A DNA stretch of 64,000 nt from Takakia lepidozioides (taxonomy: Eukaryota; Streptophyta; Takakiopsida; Takakiales; Takakiaceae). Position numbers and translations under genes: made by a program. Under the pieces are notes generated by a model. The model searched no databases. It was given only the letters and a program-made list of their open reading frames with translations, and was not told the DNA's origin. Positions 11,937 through 24,149 of this stretch are shown piece after piece; the first letter of the stretch is position 1, and each line of letters opens with the position of its first letter. The stretch is from NCBI GenBank assembly GCA_030704615.1, contig CM060732.1, positions 20,152,001-20,216,000 on the forward strand, in the 5' to 3' direction.

Positions 11937-13003
11937 TTGCATTGTCCTCTCAGCAGAAGGGCTGTTGACCAGCAGATCAGTCCCCTTATGGCTCAGTGCC
12001 ACATCCATGAGCTAAGCTTTCCTTGCGTGATTGATACAGGATGCACCATATCTGCCATCCCTCTGAATGTAGTAAGAGTCCTTGGTCTTAAGCTATGCCC
12101 TGCTTCAGGAATTGAGGTTCTGATTACTAATGGGTCAAGATATGAGCCTCTGGGTTTAGTTACTGTGCCCATCAAGATTCACAAGAAAGAGGTGGTGGTG
12201 ACCTGCATAGTTACAATTGGGGAACAATTCCTGCTAGGCTTTGACTGGATGATTGGAGCTGGTGCCACCATCAGCCTGGCATACTATTCCCTTCGCTTTA
12301 GCAATGGTGAGGGACATGAGATCGTGGTTCCCTTGAAAGCAGCTGAGCTTCAGCTCTGTATATTTGAAGCATAAAGTTTAAGAGTGCAGAAGCAAACTAA
12401 AATTAGGTTGGGTCTGCTACAGCCAATCTATCCAGAGTCCAAGCCATGGTCACAGAGGTACAACAAAACTCTCACTCCACCCTCAATTGGAATGATTTTT
12501 ACAAATTTCAGCCTGATCTTCAACTCTTATATCAATGGCATGTTCCTAGTACTGGTGGTAAAATAGGGATGCCCATAGTTGTTCCAAGGAATTCTACCCT
12601 GATTCGTGCACCTCTCAACATAACCATCCCTGCCATGACCCAAAAAGTGGTCAAATCTGGCCTGGCCTTCCTTTGTCCAGCTACTCACTACCTGGAAGTT
12701 GAAGGCTGGAGGAGACTGACTGCCCTCAAACATTGCCTAGTTGCCACAAGTGTTCTAGATAGTGGATATAGGCAAGAAGTCAAGATTCTAATTGCTAACC
12801 CTCAGCGCTTCCCTGTGACCATTAAGAAAGGGCAGGTCCTAGCTCGCATCACTGCCTTACCCATTGCTGAAATACAAGAGATGCAAGCTGGCTTTGGACT
12901 AGAGGCCATAGGCATACAACATGGCCCCTTGGATGTTGTTGCTGCCTTTGCTGCACTTGCATCACCACCTGTTCCTGATCTCAGTCCTGAAGGTAAGATC
13001 TAG
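11937..13003 (+). pseudogene. gypsy-1 protease region and linker
   Basis: The first frame (11937-12374) has VIDTGCTISAIP, the DTG active-site loop of retroviral-type aspartic proteases with Cys where Ala or Ser is usual, and later LLGFDWM, the usual (I/L)LG-D-(W/F)-(L/M) strand. A second frame (12446-13003) is the linker towards reverse transcriptase. The two frames are separated by a stop and shift near 12374-12446, and a TAG lies at 13001. This is part of a gag-pol polyprotein cut by its own protease in active relatives. Confidence 0.75.
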
Positions 13004-14395
13004 AAAGCTCTCGCCAAGGTGTTGTCTGAAATCAAGTTGGGTACCACCCTCTCCTTAGGGCAAAGAAAGAGAGTTGAAATGCTTATTGCAAAGAATCTAG
13101 ATGTCTTCAGCTTGGGGTCCACTGATTTAGGACGCACTCCCATCCTTCAACATGACATTGTTACAGAAGAACCTCTTATCAAACAATTTGCTTACCGAGA
13201 GTGTCAAAGAACATGCTATAGTCCAAGAGGAAGTCCAGAAAATGCTTGATGCTGGCGTGATTAAGCCATCAGTTTCTCCTTGGGCTAGTCATATTGTCCT
13301 GGTTGGAAAGAAAGATGGCACCACCCGCTTTTGTGTTGACTTCAAGAAACTGAATGACATCACTAAAAAAGATGCCTACCCTCTGCCTAGGACCAATGAG
13401 ACCTTGGATCAATTGCATGGTGCTATAATTTTCTCCTCTCTTGATCTTGCATCTGGTTTTTGGCAAGTTCCTCTCACTGAAGCAGCCAAGGAAAAGACCT
13501 CATTTGTGTGTCGCATGGGCAAATACCAATATGAGACCATGCCCTTTGGTTTATGCAATGCCACCTCCACCTTCCAACGCCTCATGGACATTGTCTTGGG
13601 AAATCTTCGCTGGGAATGTGCCTTAATTTATGTTGATGATATCAATGTGTATTCAACCAGTTTTGATACCCACTTGACTGACCTGCAGCGTGTGTTCAAT
13701 AAATTGTGTACTGCAGGCCTCAAAGTGAAGGCAAAGAAGTGTGAACTATTCATGCCTGAGCTACATTTTCTTGGTCATATCCTCTCCAAGGATGGTTTGC
13801 TTCCTAATCCTGCCAAGCTTGAGTCTGTTTGGGGCTTTCCTATTCCCAAGGATAAACATTGTATCAAATTCTTCCTGGGTCTGGCTTCTTATTATAGGCG
13901 CTTTATTAAGAACTTTGCCAAGCTTGCCCACCCTCCAACCAAGGTGTTGTGCAAAGATGCCAGGTCTGAGTGGACCTTCTCCCAGCAAGCTGCCTTTGAC
14001 ACCCTTCGCAAGGCTTTGTGTTTGGCTCCCATCCCGATGTTTCCCAACTTTGAATTGCCTTTCTTGCTTCAGACTGATGCATCAGATGTTGCCATCTCTG
14101 CAATCTTATGTCAAGTAATAGAAGGCAAGGAACATGCAATAGCTTATGCATCTCACCGTCTTGATCGTCATGAAAGGAACTATTCCATATCTGACAAAGA
14201 GGGTCTGGCCTTAGTATTTGGTGTGAAGCATTACAGGCGATATTTGCATGGTAGCCTCTTCCACTTAAGGCCCTTGTTAAGCCAAGGGAACTTCATGGCA
14301 GACTTGCTAGATGGGCTATGTACTTGCAGGAATTTGACATGGATATAGTTTACAAGAAGGGCAAGGAGAACACAAAGGTTGATGCACTCACACAT
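13004..14395 (+). pseudogene. gypsy-1 reverse transcriptase and RNase H
   Basis: The pre-RT motif DLGRTPILQHDIV is followed, after a frameshift near 13200, by a long frame (13152-14348). It carries VGKKDGTTRFCVDFKKLN, MPFGLCNATSTFQRLM and LIYVDDINVYS, which includes the catalytic [21 protein letters not shown] and the RNase H start LLQTDASDVAIS follow. Another shift near 14280-14320 leads to DIVYKKGKENTKVDALT, the usual end of RNase H. The 180 bp around that shift are shortened relative to active elements. The assignment to Ty3/gypsy is secure. Confidence 0.9.
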
Positions 14396-14851
14396 GACTC
14401 ACACGGGTGGATCCTCCTGTCAGCAGGCATATGCTTACCTTGGATGACTTTGCTGCTGCTGATGCAGCCCCTCTTCTCAACCTTCTTTGTGCTGATCAGT
14501 ACCCCTTGGCCTTGGACTCATATGGCATATTGGCTGCTCGGGGCTGGTCTAGCCTACTAGATGAGTCTGGTTGATTTATTTGTGTGTTAGTATGTGTGGT
14601 GGATCTATCACTTAGCGAGAATTTGGATGGTTTGGTGGAAGTTCCTTGTTGTGTTTCAGCTCTTCTCTTTCCTAGGCCCCCGAGTTTGTTGTGATTTAGC
14701 TGCTGCACTCCGGTGTGACTATTGGCTTGAGCCTCAAGGCCTGATTTGCCTATCCATGAGTAGTAACAAATGAGGTGAAGGTATCCCTGGCTGGAGATCA
14801 TAGGTGTAGGCACTCCAGATCACCTTCTCTAAAACCTATTGTCTACCTCTT

Positions 14852-15804
14852 ATGTGCAGTGCAGTCATGGATGATCAGCTACATGCTGCGCTACTCCAGC
14901 GATGCCAATCAGGGCGTTCGCCAGCTGGCCTTTCTGAGTCCTTGCGTAAACAAATTCTCTATCATGTGTCTACTCACCGTTTTATGGGTGATAAGCTTTT
15001 CAAGGAGCTCACTAGAGGGGGAGTGCCATGCTACTTGGAGGTGCCACCACGGAGCCAGCTGAATGCTTTATTGGAGCGTTTCCATTGTTCATTGTATGCA
15101 GGTCACCTTGGTATCAAGAAAACTATGGCCCGCATCCAAGAGGTATACTATTGGCTGGGAATTCACCGAGACGTCACCGAGTTCATCTCTAAGTGTGAAG
15201 GTTGTCGTACTAACATTGCTCTCCCGAGGGCCCGGATCTTGTATGAGCTGCAGCCTTTGCCTGTCACCCATGCTTTTGGAGTGGGATACCTTTCTTCCCC
15301 CTATTCTCTTTGCTTATCGCACCGCCGTGCATGCTAGCACCAAGAAGACTCATTTTGAGTTGTTGTATGGTCGCAAGTGTGTTTCTCCTTTGCATTCTAC
15401 CCCTCTTATCTCTACTGTTGCTGATCCGGTTGATCTTGAGACCTTTGTTGAGGATCTTCATGCTCGGCATGCGGTGTCTATCCATGATGCCAAGACGAAC
15501 ATTGGTAAGGCTCAGCTAGCCCGGGCCCGTAATTTTAACAAGAGTGTCAAGTATTCTAACTTGTTTCAGGTGGGACAGACCGTCTGCTTCCGATTACAGC
15601 ATGGCAAAATGCATGCAAATCTAAGCTCAAGATCGACGGTCCATACTTGAGCTATCGTATTTTACGTGGGCGACGTGCTCTCCTTCACCCACAAGGCTAT
15701 AATACTGAAGTGCGGGATGAACCTGTTTCCTTGACAGACTTACTGCATTCCGAGCTAGTTTTTGATCTTACATGTATCAATGTGGAGGGGCGCACGGTGG
15801 GATG
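14852..15804 (+). pseudogene. gypsy-1 integrase with catalytic core deleted
   Basis: The zinc-binding part is clear: LERFHCSLYAGHLGIKK and later CEGCRTN give the HHCC pattern. At about 15270 the sequence jumps to DTFLPPILFAYRTAVHAST and YGRKCVSP, which belong after the DDE core in Ty3/gypsy integrases. The roughly 150-residue catalytic core is therefore missing. The tail continues in shifted frames to about 15804. Bases 14396-14851 hold no recognisable domain. Confidence 0.8.
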
Positions 15805-16116
15805 ATGTCTTCATCTTCTTAGCCGATCTACTTCAGCTTGATCCACTTCTCTTCTCAGCGGCTTAGTCTTAGTTTGCGGATGGTGATTCTTAGGACTTGA
15901 CCTCTCTAGGACTTAGAACATTTTAGTTTCATGGCATATCACCATCTGTACTCCTTGCACGGTTTTCCTAGCCAAGGGTTTTGTCCTCGGCCCAACTTGC
16001 AGGTCCAGATTTTCCCTTGGTAGGTTTTTCACCCAGCAGTGGAGGGTGATATTTTCCTATTATTTGTTTTCCTTCACGGAGCTCAGGATTTTTCGTGGGG
16101 GGTAGGCTTCACAGAT

Positions 16117-16850
16117 GTAAAGCCCCATATTTGCTTAGCCTAGAAATGGCCCGTTTCATCAAAAATGGCAATACACATCCATAGTATATTTTTTTTGGCG
16201 TATAAAGTCGTTAAACCGTTACAATGATATCTAGGTTAGGGTTAGTTTTGGCTGGTGGCTCGATCCTGGCCCTTCATCAGATCCAGGGCTACAAGGCGGC
16301 GCCGTGGGCTTTGGCTTGTGACGACTCGCCACGCGGCAGGCCACTAAAGCTAGGGCTTTTGTATAAAGACGGCGCCCTGACACAAGGTCAGGGCGGTGTA
16401 CTCGGGTGTTAGTGTATATGTGATTTTGGTGTACAAGCTTTGGATGAGAGCTGCTTTGTGTCAGATCCGTGTGTTTGATCCTCCTCTCGCGCGTTGCTTG
16501 CTCTTTCCACTCGCCCCTTTGTTGTGCAACCTTGTTTCTTGAGAGACAAGGAGTATATGCTTCAGGCTTGTTTTAAGGCTTCACAGGGGGCACGGAGAGA
16601 TATTCAATGCCCGCTTTTTTGTGGGATATAGGGTTCAGTGCAAGGGTGTGGACGTTTTCCGTTGGCGTGTTGGGTTCACTGTAGGGTGGGGATGTTCGAA
16701 GCAGTACTCTTTGCTCATTCCTTACTTTTACTTGTGGCTCTTCTTCCTACTCATTCTTGCTTGTCACCTTGGACCTTTTTAGTGTGTGGAGAGTCCGGAG
16801 AGTCCGGGTAGGTAGTGCCCCTTCGCTTCATGGCTTCAAGAGGTTTTTTT
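16117..16850 (+). repeat. Probable 3' LTR of gypsy-1
   Basis: A purine-rich stretch (GTGGGGGGTAGG near 16097) precedes TGTAAAGCCCCA at 16117, a plausible polypurine tract and LTR start. A TATAAAG box at 16362 is followed by a GC-rich segment, as in LTR promoters. The right boundary is uncertain because no second LTR copy is present. Confidence 0.45.
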
Positions 16851-17379
16851 TTTCCATCTTTTCCAATGGTATCATATGTAAAACGCCTTAGAGGTTGGAA
16901 ATCAATTATTTATGGAAAACAATAGGAATAATGTAAGAACTTAATGCACTCGGCTTGCTTGCGATCCAATGGTCATTTTGCCGGATTCATGTAGCATTAG
17001 CAGTTTCGGCAGGTCCCGCGTCCAAATCCTCTCCACCCCCTCTTACCCTTTTACCACGGATTCGCTATTAAATACTTCTTCATAATGTTGCAGATTGTGA
17101 ACTCGTAAGGTGTGTAGGTGGCAAGGTACCAGGTTTGATTCTTCATGGGTGGCTAATGTAGGCTTGGGTCTGCGTCTTATGTAACTCCTCTTAGGAATAT
17201 ATTTTTATTTTATTTTATTTTATTTTTAAATGAAAGGGGATGGAAGCCATGTTGCTCTTGAAATTAACAAGTAGCTAGTCGAGTACTGGCTCCACCCTAA
17301 TGCTAGTGATGGCTGTCCTGATATGAATTGAATGCAAGGAACAAATGCGAAAAGATAAATTGAATGTGGAACTAGAGGG

Positions 17380-17580
17380 ATAAAGAGTCTAAAGAGAACT
17401 GAATATAATGGAATTTAAAGTGATAAAACTGAAAGGAAATGAATATAATGGAAGTCGATCATTATGATAAAAATGAGAGAAACGAATATAATAGAATTGA
17501 AGGGATAAATCTGAAGGGAACTGAATATAATAGAATTGTAGGGATAAACTTGAAGGGAACTAAATATAATAAACAGTCCC
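17380..17580. repeat. AT-rich tandem repeat (GAATATAATGGAA-type)
   Basis: At least five diverged units of about 35 bp each contain GAATATAAT(G/A)GAA and GATAAA-CTGAAGGGAA. Confidence 0.7.
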
Positions 17581-17954
17581 CGACAATATAATGGAAGACA
17601 ATAGGAATAAAGTAAGAACTTAATGGACGCGTGTGATCTGACGGTACTTTCGCCGCGGATTCCGGCAGCCTGGGCTCCTCCTGCGGGCCCCTGTCAAATC
17701 CGCCCCACCCCCTCTTACCTTGGTTTCACTATTATAAAAACTTAAGAATCCAAGTAGGTTGCAAATTGTGGTGGGTAGCGTGAGGGTAAGGTGATAGCAA
17801 TGCAAGCGGTGAGGATCGAGGTTTGATTCTTGATGGGACACTCTTGTAGTGTGACCCCGGTTGGTGTAACCTTTTGTAACCCTGGCTCTTCATGTAACTC
17901 TGGTTAGTCCATTTTATACTTAACCAAATTTGGACTTGGTCAAATTTCGAGACC

Positions 17955-18075
17955 AAGTGTGAGTTACACCGAGTGGAGTTACACTCCATTTTGTGTAACC
18001 CAATGTAACCCCAAGTGGAGTTATACACCTCGTCGTGTAATCCAATGTAACCCCGAGTGGAGTTTACACTCCTTC
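17955..18075. repeat. Tandem repeat with GTGGAGTTACACTCC units
   Basis: Three units of about 47 bp each contain CAATGTAACCCC and GAGTGGAGTT(A)CACTCC, the latter itself partly palindromic. Confidence 0.65.
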
Positions 18076-18259
18076 AGTTCCATGTCATTCTCAAGAGAGG
18101 GCGGGGAAGAATTGACATGCCGGAAACTGGCGTACCATCCTGTCAGAGGTTGCACGTGTGCATTAAGTTCTTACATTATTCCTATTATCTTCCCAATATT
18201 ATGGTAACTATGTACGCTTTGCAAATTTTAAGACTGTAATATCAAGTCTATCTACCGTA

Positions 18260-18708
18260 GTCGGCAGGCTGATTCGGCAGTGAAGTGTCGAATATTTGTT
18301 TTCTTTACAACAAAACACGTCGCCATAACACACGGAAATTTCTAGATTTTAAGGCAATGCCACGAGGAGATTTTAAGTAATTCGGCGGTGACTCCCAGCA
18401 TGAACTTGCTCTATCTATTGTACCAGATGTGGTAAAATAATTATGTGGGTTGTCAAGAGCCATGAGAGCATCTGGTCAATCATTAAATGGAGTGATTGGT
18501 CACCCAGTTATTCTAGGATTTCTCAGAGCTAAAGCACCACCAGCTCTAGGAAAATATTTTGAGCCTTGAAACATCTTTGAGTAGTTTGTTTGAGATTTTA
18601 GGCATTTGTCTTATGAAATTTCTGAAATTTCAACAGTTTTTCTAAATTTCCACTTATTTACTAGGCATGTTTATTTCTAATTATTTACTGCCGAATCAGC
18701 CTGCCGAC
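18260..18708. mobile_element. 449-bp MITE with perfect 22-bp inverted ends
   Basis: The element starts GTCGGCAGGCTGATTCGGCA at 18260 and ends with the exact inverse at 18708; the perfect arms are 22 bp. TA is present immediately outside both ends (18258-18259 and 18709-18710), consistent with a TA target duplication as in Tc1/mariner (Stowaway-like) MITEs. The interior is AT-rich and non-coding. Confidence 0.8.
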
Positions 18709-19110
18709 TAAGGTATATCCATATTAATAGGAATAGTAAATTATATGTTTGGATCATTGAAACGGTGCTCCCATACTTGTTTAGATGCTATATTTCATAG
18801 ATATTGTACTAGAGCAATCTCAATTAAAAAATTAACTGAAATTTCTGAAAGACAAGCTGAAAAGCTGTGAACTAAAAATCTGAAGTTTGTAAAACTGAAA
18901 GAGAAAAGAATGAACACATATCAATAGTAGCTTGCACAATATTGTTAAAGTAGTCAAAGAAATCTGCATTAAAAAATTAATTGAGATTTTCTGAAGGACC
19001 GGCTGAAAATCTTACTATGAACTAAAGATATGAAGTTTGCAATTTAACTGAAAGCTGAAGTGTGTAAAAACACATATCAATGGCAACTTTCAAAATATTA
19101 TCAAAGTAGT
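18709..19110. other. AT-rich intergenic stretch
   Basis: Two diverged direct copies of an A-rich segment (AATTAACTGAAATTTCTGAA and AATTAATTGAGATTTTCTGA) lie about 150 bp apart. Nothing else is recognised. Confidence 0.4.
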
Positions 19111-20719
19111 TGTCATGGTTTTTAGTCATGGTTAACTAGAATTACCTACTTCTAGTTAACTAGGACATTTTGGATATTTATATTTGTATTTTGTGTGTTG
19201 GGACTTCATTTGGTCTCATATGCCAAGTGAGGTGTCAAGCCTCACTTGGGACATGGGAAAGGGGTTTTCCCCTTGTGAGTGTTGAGGAGGGCTCAGCTTC
19301 TTATAGTTGAGTCTCCATGAGCTTCTCTCACCTCCATAGCTCTAGGTATTGAGAGGGAGTGTGTTGAGGGCTTTGTAGGGTGGATTCTCTAGTTTGATTG
19401 CTTCATGCTTTAAGAGTTTTCATTGTCTTTCACTTCTCTCATTTCTCATCTCTTATCACTACAAGAAGATCACCTTATGCTTGTAAGTGCGGAGTGTAAG
19501 GATTAGTTTTGCACTTGTATGTTAAAGAGGTTGAGAGCTAGGATAATTTAGCTCTTATATCACAAGGCTTGCAAGGGGTTGTAAGGAAAGGTGCTCGAGT
19601 GTTGCATACACCAAGGAGTTGGAGAGCTTGAGAAGAAAGCTCTTGAGTCACAAGATTTTGCAAGGACTGCAAGGAGGAAGTCTTGTGTGTGTGGAAGCAT
19701 GGATTCTAGGGTTTGAGAATCATTTGTATGCATTATGGAGTCAATGGTGTGTGCCATGGCTTGTGGAGAGTGACTAAAGGCTTGTTAATGCTCATTTCAC
19801 TATCAAGCTAGGGTTAAGCAAGTTCAAAGTGTGGATGTTGTGGGAAAGAAGCCAATGAGCTACATAGGCTTGGGTTTGAAGACAACAAGGGCAAGTACTT
19901 AGAGAGCACTAAGAAGCTCAAGAGGTTTTGAAAGGGAGCATATGAAGAAATCTTCCAATCATGGTGGTTCGGAGCCAAGCTTAGGGCGCCATTGGAAGGG
20001 CTTGGAGAACATATGGTGGGAAATCCTTGAAGGGAAATCATCAATTCAATGTATGCATATCTACACCCTAACTATATGTAATGTGACAAGAGGGGGAGGC
20101 AATACTTGGCTATTCATGCTCTTGGTAGTGCGAGCTTTGTGGTAGATAATTGACCAAGCAAGTGGTGCATGTGTGGAGCATGCTCTCTTGAGTTTGTAAG
20201 TTCAAGTTTGAGAAGGGGAGCTCTTGAACTAGCAAGAGGTGAAGGCCTTGAGATCCATTTGTGTGTGAAGTGGAGAGGTGTTGATTCATGTTATGATGAA
20301 GGAGAGCAACACATAGGCCAAGAGGTCATGGAACATGCATTCAAATGACCAAGGGGAGCACACGGATGATGGATTGGTGCAAGACCCCAAATGAGGCATA
20401 TGGCGTGAGAGTGGGATCCAAGGCTACACATTGAGATAATTAGTGTTGATTTGGAGCAATTGTCAAGTGATGAGGAGACAAATGCATGATTGCTCGACAA
20501 TGGAGATATGGTAGTTTGCAATCAAATCCCAAGGACTAGAAGGGGGATTGATTTGGTGGACAATGACTTGCAAGTTGAGTTTGACCACTCTTGGTTGCAT
20601 ATTGGGGTGGAAGAGAGCAAGAAGATACCTCTTATGACCACCTAGAGACCATATTTTTGCTTGAGTAGAAGCATAGAAGTCAAGGACTTGCATTCTAGCT
20701 CTTCATTACAAACCCTAGT

Positions 20720-21125
20720 AGTGTATGCACAGACTATATCTCTGTTAGTATACCAAACATGAGCTTGTCCCTTTGACTATACCTCTGTTGAGGTATCACC
20801 ATATGTGAACCCTAATGTGAGACTATACCTCTGTTAGTATACCAAACAGGAGCTTGTCCATTTTACTATACCTCTATTGAGATATCACTATATGTGAACC
20901 CTAATCAGCTCAGACTATACCTCTGTTAGTATACCAAACATGAGCTTGTCCCTTTTACTATACCTCTGTTGAGGTATCACCATATGTGGACCCTAATCAG
21001 CTCAGACTATACCTCTGTTAATATACCAAATAGAACCCTCATTTTCAGACTATACCTCTGTAAAGGTATCATCAACATAAGGGACCCTAGCAACCTCAGA
21101 CTATACCTCTGTTAAGGTATCAACA
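20720..21125. repeat. Tandem repeat of ACTATACCTCTGTTAGTATACC units
   Basis: Four to five diverged units of about 105 bp occur. Each contains ACTATACCTCTGTTAGTATA, then GAGCTTGTCC, ACTATACCTCTGTTGAGGTATC and CCATATGTGAACCCTAAT. The TATACC/GGTATA pairs make each unit partly self-complementary. Confidence 0.8.
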
Positions 21126-21159
21126 TTGAAAGGACTTAGTGAAATTTAAGGGCCTTTAG

Positions 21160-21300
21160 AGGATTGTTTGGAAGATATTTGAGGGCCCTTGGAGGAGTGT
21201 CTGGAGGATCTTTGGGGTCCTTGGAGGATTATTTGGAGGATCTTTGGGGTCCTTGGAGGATTGTTTGGAGGATCTTTGGGGTCCTTGGAGGAGTATTGGA
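21160..21300. repeat. 33-bp tandem repeat (GAGGATCTTTGGGGTCCTTG)
   Basis: Four units of roughly 33 bp contain GGAGGATCTTTGGGGTCCTT. It lies in the leader of the LTR element. Confidence 0.8.
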
Positions 21301-21969
21301 CCCTTTGAGGAGCTTTGGTGGACAATATTGTTGAAGAGCTCTTGAAGGATTGATTGAGGGATATTTGAAGGATACTTGCCACAGCCATACAAGCGAGTGG
21401 ATAGAGACAGGAGGGAGAGTGGTGGGATGAGAGCATTCTGGGGTTAGGAATTGCTTTAGTTTCTCTTCCCCATAGTCTTTCACCCTCTCTGTAGGCCAAA
21501 ACCTTTCCGTAGGTGGAGGCAAGAGTCAGTCCAGGTTTGGGCTGGGGTGTCCTTGCAAGAGCGACACTGTGGAGTGTTTTTGGTGTGGGGGAGTTGTTGT
21601 CTTGATTTTCTTGTGTTTGGATCCCCTCCACACCTGCATGCTTGACTGTGCGCCATGTTAGCTTTGTGTGGGCGTTTGTTTTCATAGGAGGTTGGTCCGG
21701 ATTTGATCACCAGCCAATCCTAAAGTATGTTGTCGGTGGTGAGGCTGGAGTGATGACCAGCAAGACCACCAGTGTTTCTTCTATGGTGAGGCTGGGTTGA
21801 TGACCGGCAGACCATAAGAGTGCTTGCGGTGGATGCAGGTGCAGGTACATGTCTACGTTAGAAACCTATTATTCCTGCTTGAACCACTAGCCGCAATAGG
21901 TTCTCTACCCGGTTACCTTGTGGAAAATGGGGATTAGAGACAGGTTGATAACCGGTTGGGTTGTGAGTT

Positions 21970-22698
21970 TTCATCACGGAGGTGCCACTAGTTGCTGAGG
22001 GGAGTGGTGGTACAAGCACCAGCGATACTAGTGGGTACACAAGACGAGGTGTGCGGTTTAGGCCACCTTCACTTTCAGTGTCTTCTGTGGAAGGTTCAGA
22101 CTCGGAGTCGGGAGGATTCTCGCCAAAGGTGCAAGCCATTTCCGTGCCATTGTTATGGGATACGATGGAGGAGATGTATGGAGCTACCAAGGGGCTACGT
22201 AGGTACTTTGGAGCTGTGGGCACCATCGAGCTTGATGACTTCATATAGGAATTTGACAGTTGGTGTGATTTACAGCAAATGCGCAATCCACAATTGTTTA
22301 CGCCTTTTATGGCGTGGAAGGGGCTGTTCCAACACCTTGAGGAGCCGCCCATGGATGATTACCATGAATTTAGGTGGGGACATGCGGTGGAGATTGAGGA
22401 GTGACGAGAGTATTGGTCACCTAACTATGTCTCCATCACTAGAGGCACAAGGGCAGCGGCGACACCAGCAGCTACACAAACATCTCCAACTGCAAGCACT
22501 AGTAGTGGGACAAGTGGTACAGGAGCTGGGAAATCCACTCAAGCTCTTGCTGCAGCACCAGCACCCGTGCCTGCCTTTAACCCAGTTGTGGAGTTCTTCG
22601 AGGAGTTGATGAGAAACTACCAAGGGATAAGGACAGAGAAGTTGCGGAGCTTGTAAGAGTTCCAACAAAGGCCTACTGAGAGTTTGAGGGAGGCTTAC
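21970..22698 (+). pseudogene. Retrotransposon gag remnant
   Basis: One frame with three in-frame stops encodes a Ser/Gly-rich N-terminus, a middle part (WCDLQQMRNPQLFTPFMAWK), an Ala/Thr/Pro-rich linker and EFQQRPTESLREAYH. The last fits the Q-x(2)-E-S-L-x-E-x-(Y/F) motif of plant LTR-element gag proteins. The stops are TAG at about 22246, TGA at about 22402 and TAG at about 22654. The frame ends where the CACTA-type end begins. Confidence 0.6.
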
Positions 22699-23460
22699 CA
22701 CTAGAAGAAAAACGTGGAATAACCACTCTATTAACCACTCATTATGAGTGGTAAGAGACACTAAACCACTCTGGCCCCAGAGTGATGAAGAACCAGTGGA
22801 TTAGGACAAGTGAGTGGTAAAAGACATTACGTGGCACTAGTGGTTAAGGACAGTGGTTCGAACCACTCACGTCTGGGTCCACTTGTTAGCTGACGTGTCA
22901 CAGTGGTAAATTAACCACTGTGACATGTCAATGACGTGTCATAGAGGTAAACTAACCACTTATGACGTGTCACAGTGGTAAACTGACGTGTCATAGTGGT
23001 AAAGTAATGACTTCCGTTTTGCAGTGGACACGTGTAAGCCGGTGGTCCGTGGATGATATTGGAGATTATGTCGACACGTGGCGACACTCTCAGCATGGAC
23101 ATGTGTCGTGTGTCAGTGCTACGAAATGGATGGAGTGAAAAATTCAATGACTTCCGAAACCACTCGTTGAGTGATCACGAAATGACTCATATAGTCATTC
23201 TCTGAAAACTGAGAGTATACAATATCATTCACAACGTGGTTATGTGAGTGGATGACGTCTCTCAGCAGGTTATTGGACAGAGTGGTATATAAGCTGTTTG
23301 AGTCATCCATGGTGTCTCTCTGAGTGGGAACTATGGATTGGAGTGATTACTAACAGAGTGGTGTGTAAGTGATTAAGAATACCACTGGAGGAATCCATAC
23401 CACTAATACAGTAATATATAGGTGATTACTTATACCACCATATGAGTGGTAATGTGGGCA
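22699..23460 (+). mobile_element. CACTA-like terminus with subterminal AGTGGT repeats
   Basis: CACTAGAAGAAAAACG at 22699 matches the usual CACTA(C/G)AAGAAAA start of En/Spm ends. The next 750 bp hold more than 20 copies of AGTGGT/ACCACT in both orientations, typical of subterminal transposase-binding arrays. The partner end is not certain; it may lie beyond the transposase tail at 28.6-29.5 kb. Confidence 0.65.
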
Positions 23461-24140
23461 ATTGTGTGCATTTGGCTACTCCCACAGTTTTAAATTATAC
23501 CACTATTACAGTGATGTGCAAGTGATTAGGAACATGACTAGAGGAACACATACCACTAGTGTACTGAAAGAAGTACCATTGGAGATTCAAGCCCCACAAA
23601 ATAGAATAGAATCCCAGAGAGTAAGTGCTGGAACACTGTCAACAAAATCCAGCCATGATAAAAGTCTGAGCCTAACTTCTACACGACGTCTCTGCATGCA
23701 TGCTAGGAACACTGAACTGCTTTCCTGCCTTCTTCTCACTGCCAACAATGTCTACGCCCGGGCAAATGAAATTCTAAGCCCTCTTCATGTTCTTCTCTGG
23801 CCAAAGACAATTCAGACCGACGACATCCTCCAACATTGTTTGCGGTGGGACCTCTTCCTCGTTAGGGTGAGGCAAGACACAATTGGAAATATAGATATCA
23901 TTCACCTCAACCACAATCCTTTAGGTATAACACGGCAGTGATATGTGTCTTTGCCAGGCACACCAGTGACAATTCCACTAGCAGCCCTATGTCATGGTAA
24001 ATGAGGATCATACAGGCTGACTTTGTCCTTCAACTTAAACTGCACACAACACCCACCATAAAACCCCACATTAATCAACCCATGAAGACTTATATGTACA
24101 TTGAAAACCAGATAATGAGGACCGTCCAGTATAAGCAATC
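23461..24140. other. No supported gene
   Basis: A 159-codon plus-strand frame (23462-23941) exists but resembles no family I know. The region is probably internal DNA of the CACTA-like element. Confidence 0.3.
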
Positions 24141-24149
24141 ACTCAAAGT

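Larger units (their letters stand above)
11728..16850 (+). mobile_element. gypsy-1: degraded Ty3/gypsy retrotransposon
   Basis: Protease, reverse transcriptase, RNase H and integrase remnants occur in Ty3/gypsy order on the plus strand, followed by a probable 3' LTR from 16117. No gag and no 5' LTR are visible; the left side abuts the dispersed repeat. All polyprotein segments are broken. Confidence 0.85.
16921..18186. repeat. Segment bounded by inverted AATAGGAATAATGTAAG repeats
   Basis: AATAGGAATAATGTAAGAAC begins at 16921 and its inverted copy ends at 18186, with a further direct copy at about 17599. The blocks after 16921 and 17599 also share CCACCCCCTCTTACC. This looks like nested or tandem copies of a non-autonomous element with terminal inverted repeats. 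No coding frame is convincing. Confidence 0.5.
19111..22698 (+). mobile_element. LTR retrotransposon with long leader and gag remnant
   Basis: TGTCATGGTTTTTAGTCATGG at 19111 is a plausible LTR start. A long non-coding leader with two tandem-repeat blocks follows, then a gag-like region from about 21970. The element is interrupted at 22699 by a CACTA-type end. No pol is present and the LTR/leader boundary cannot be placed. Confidence 0.5.
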
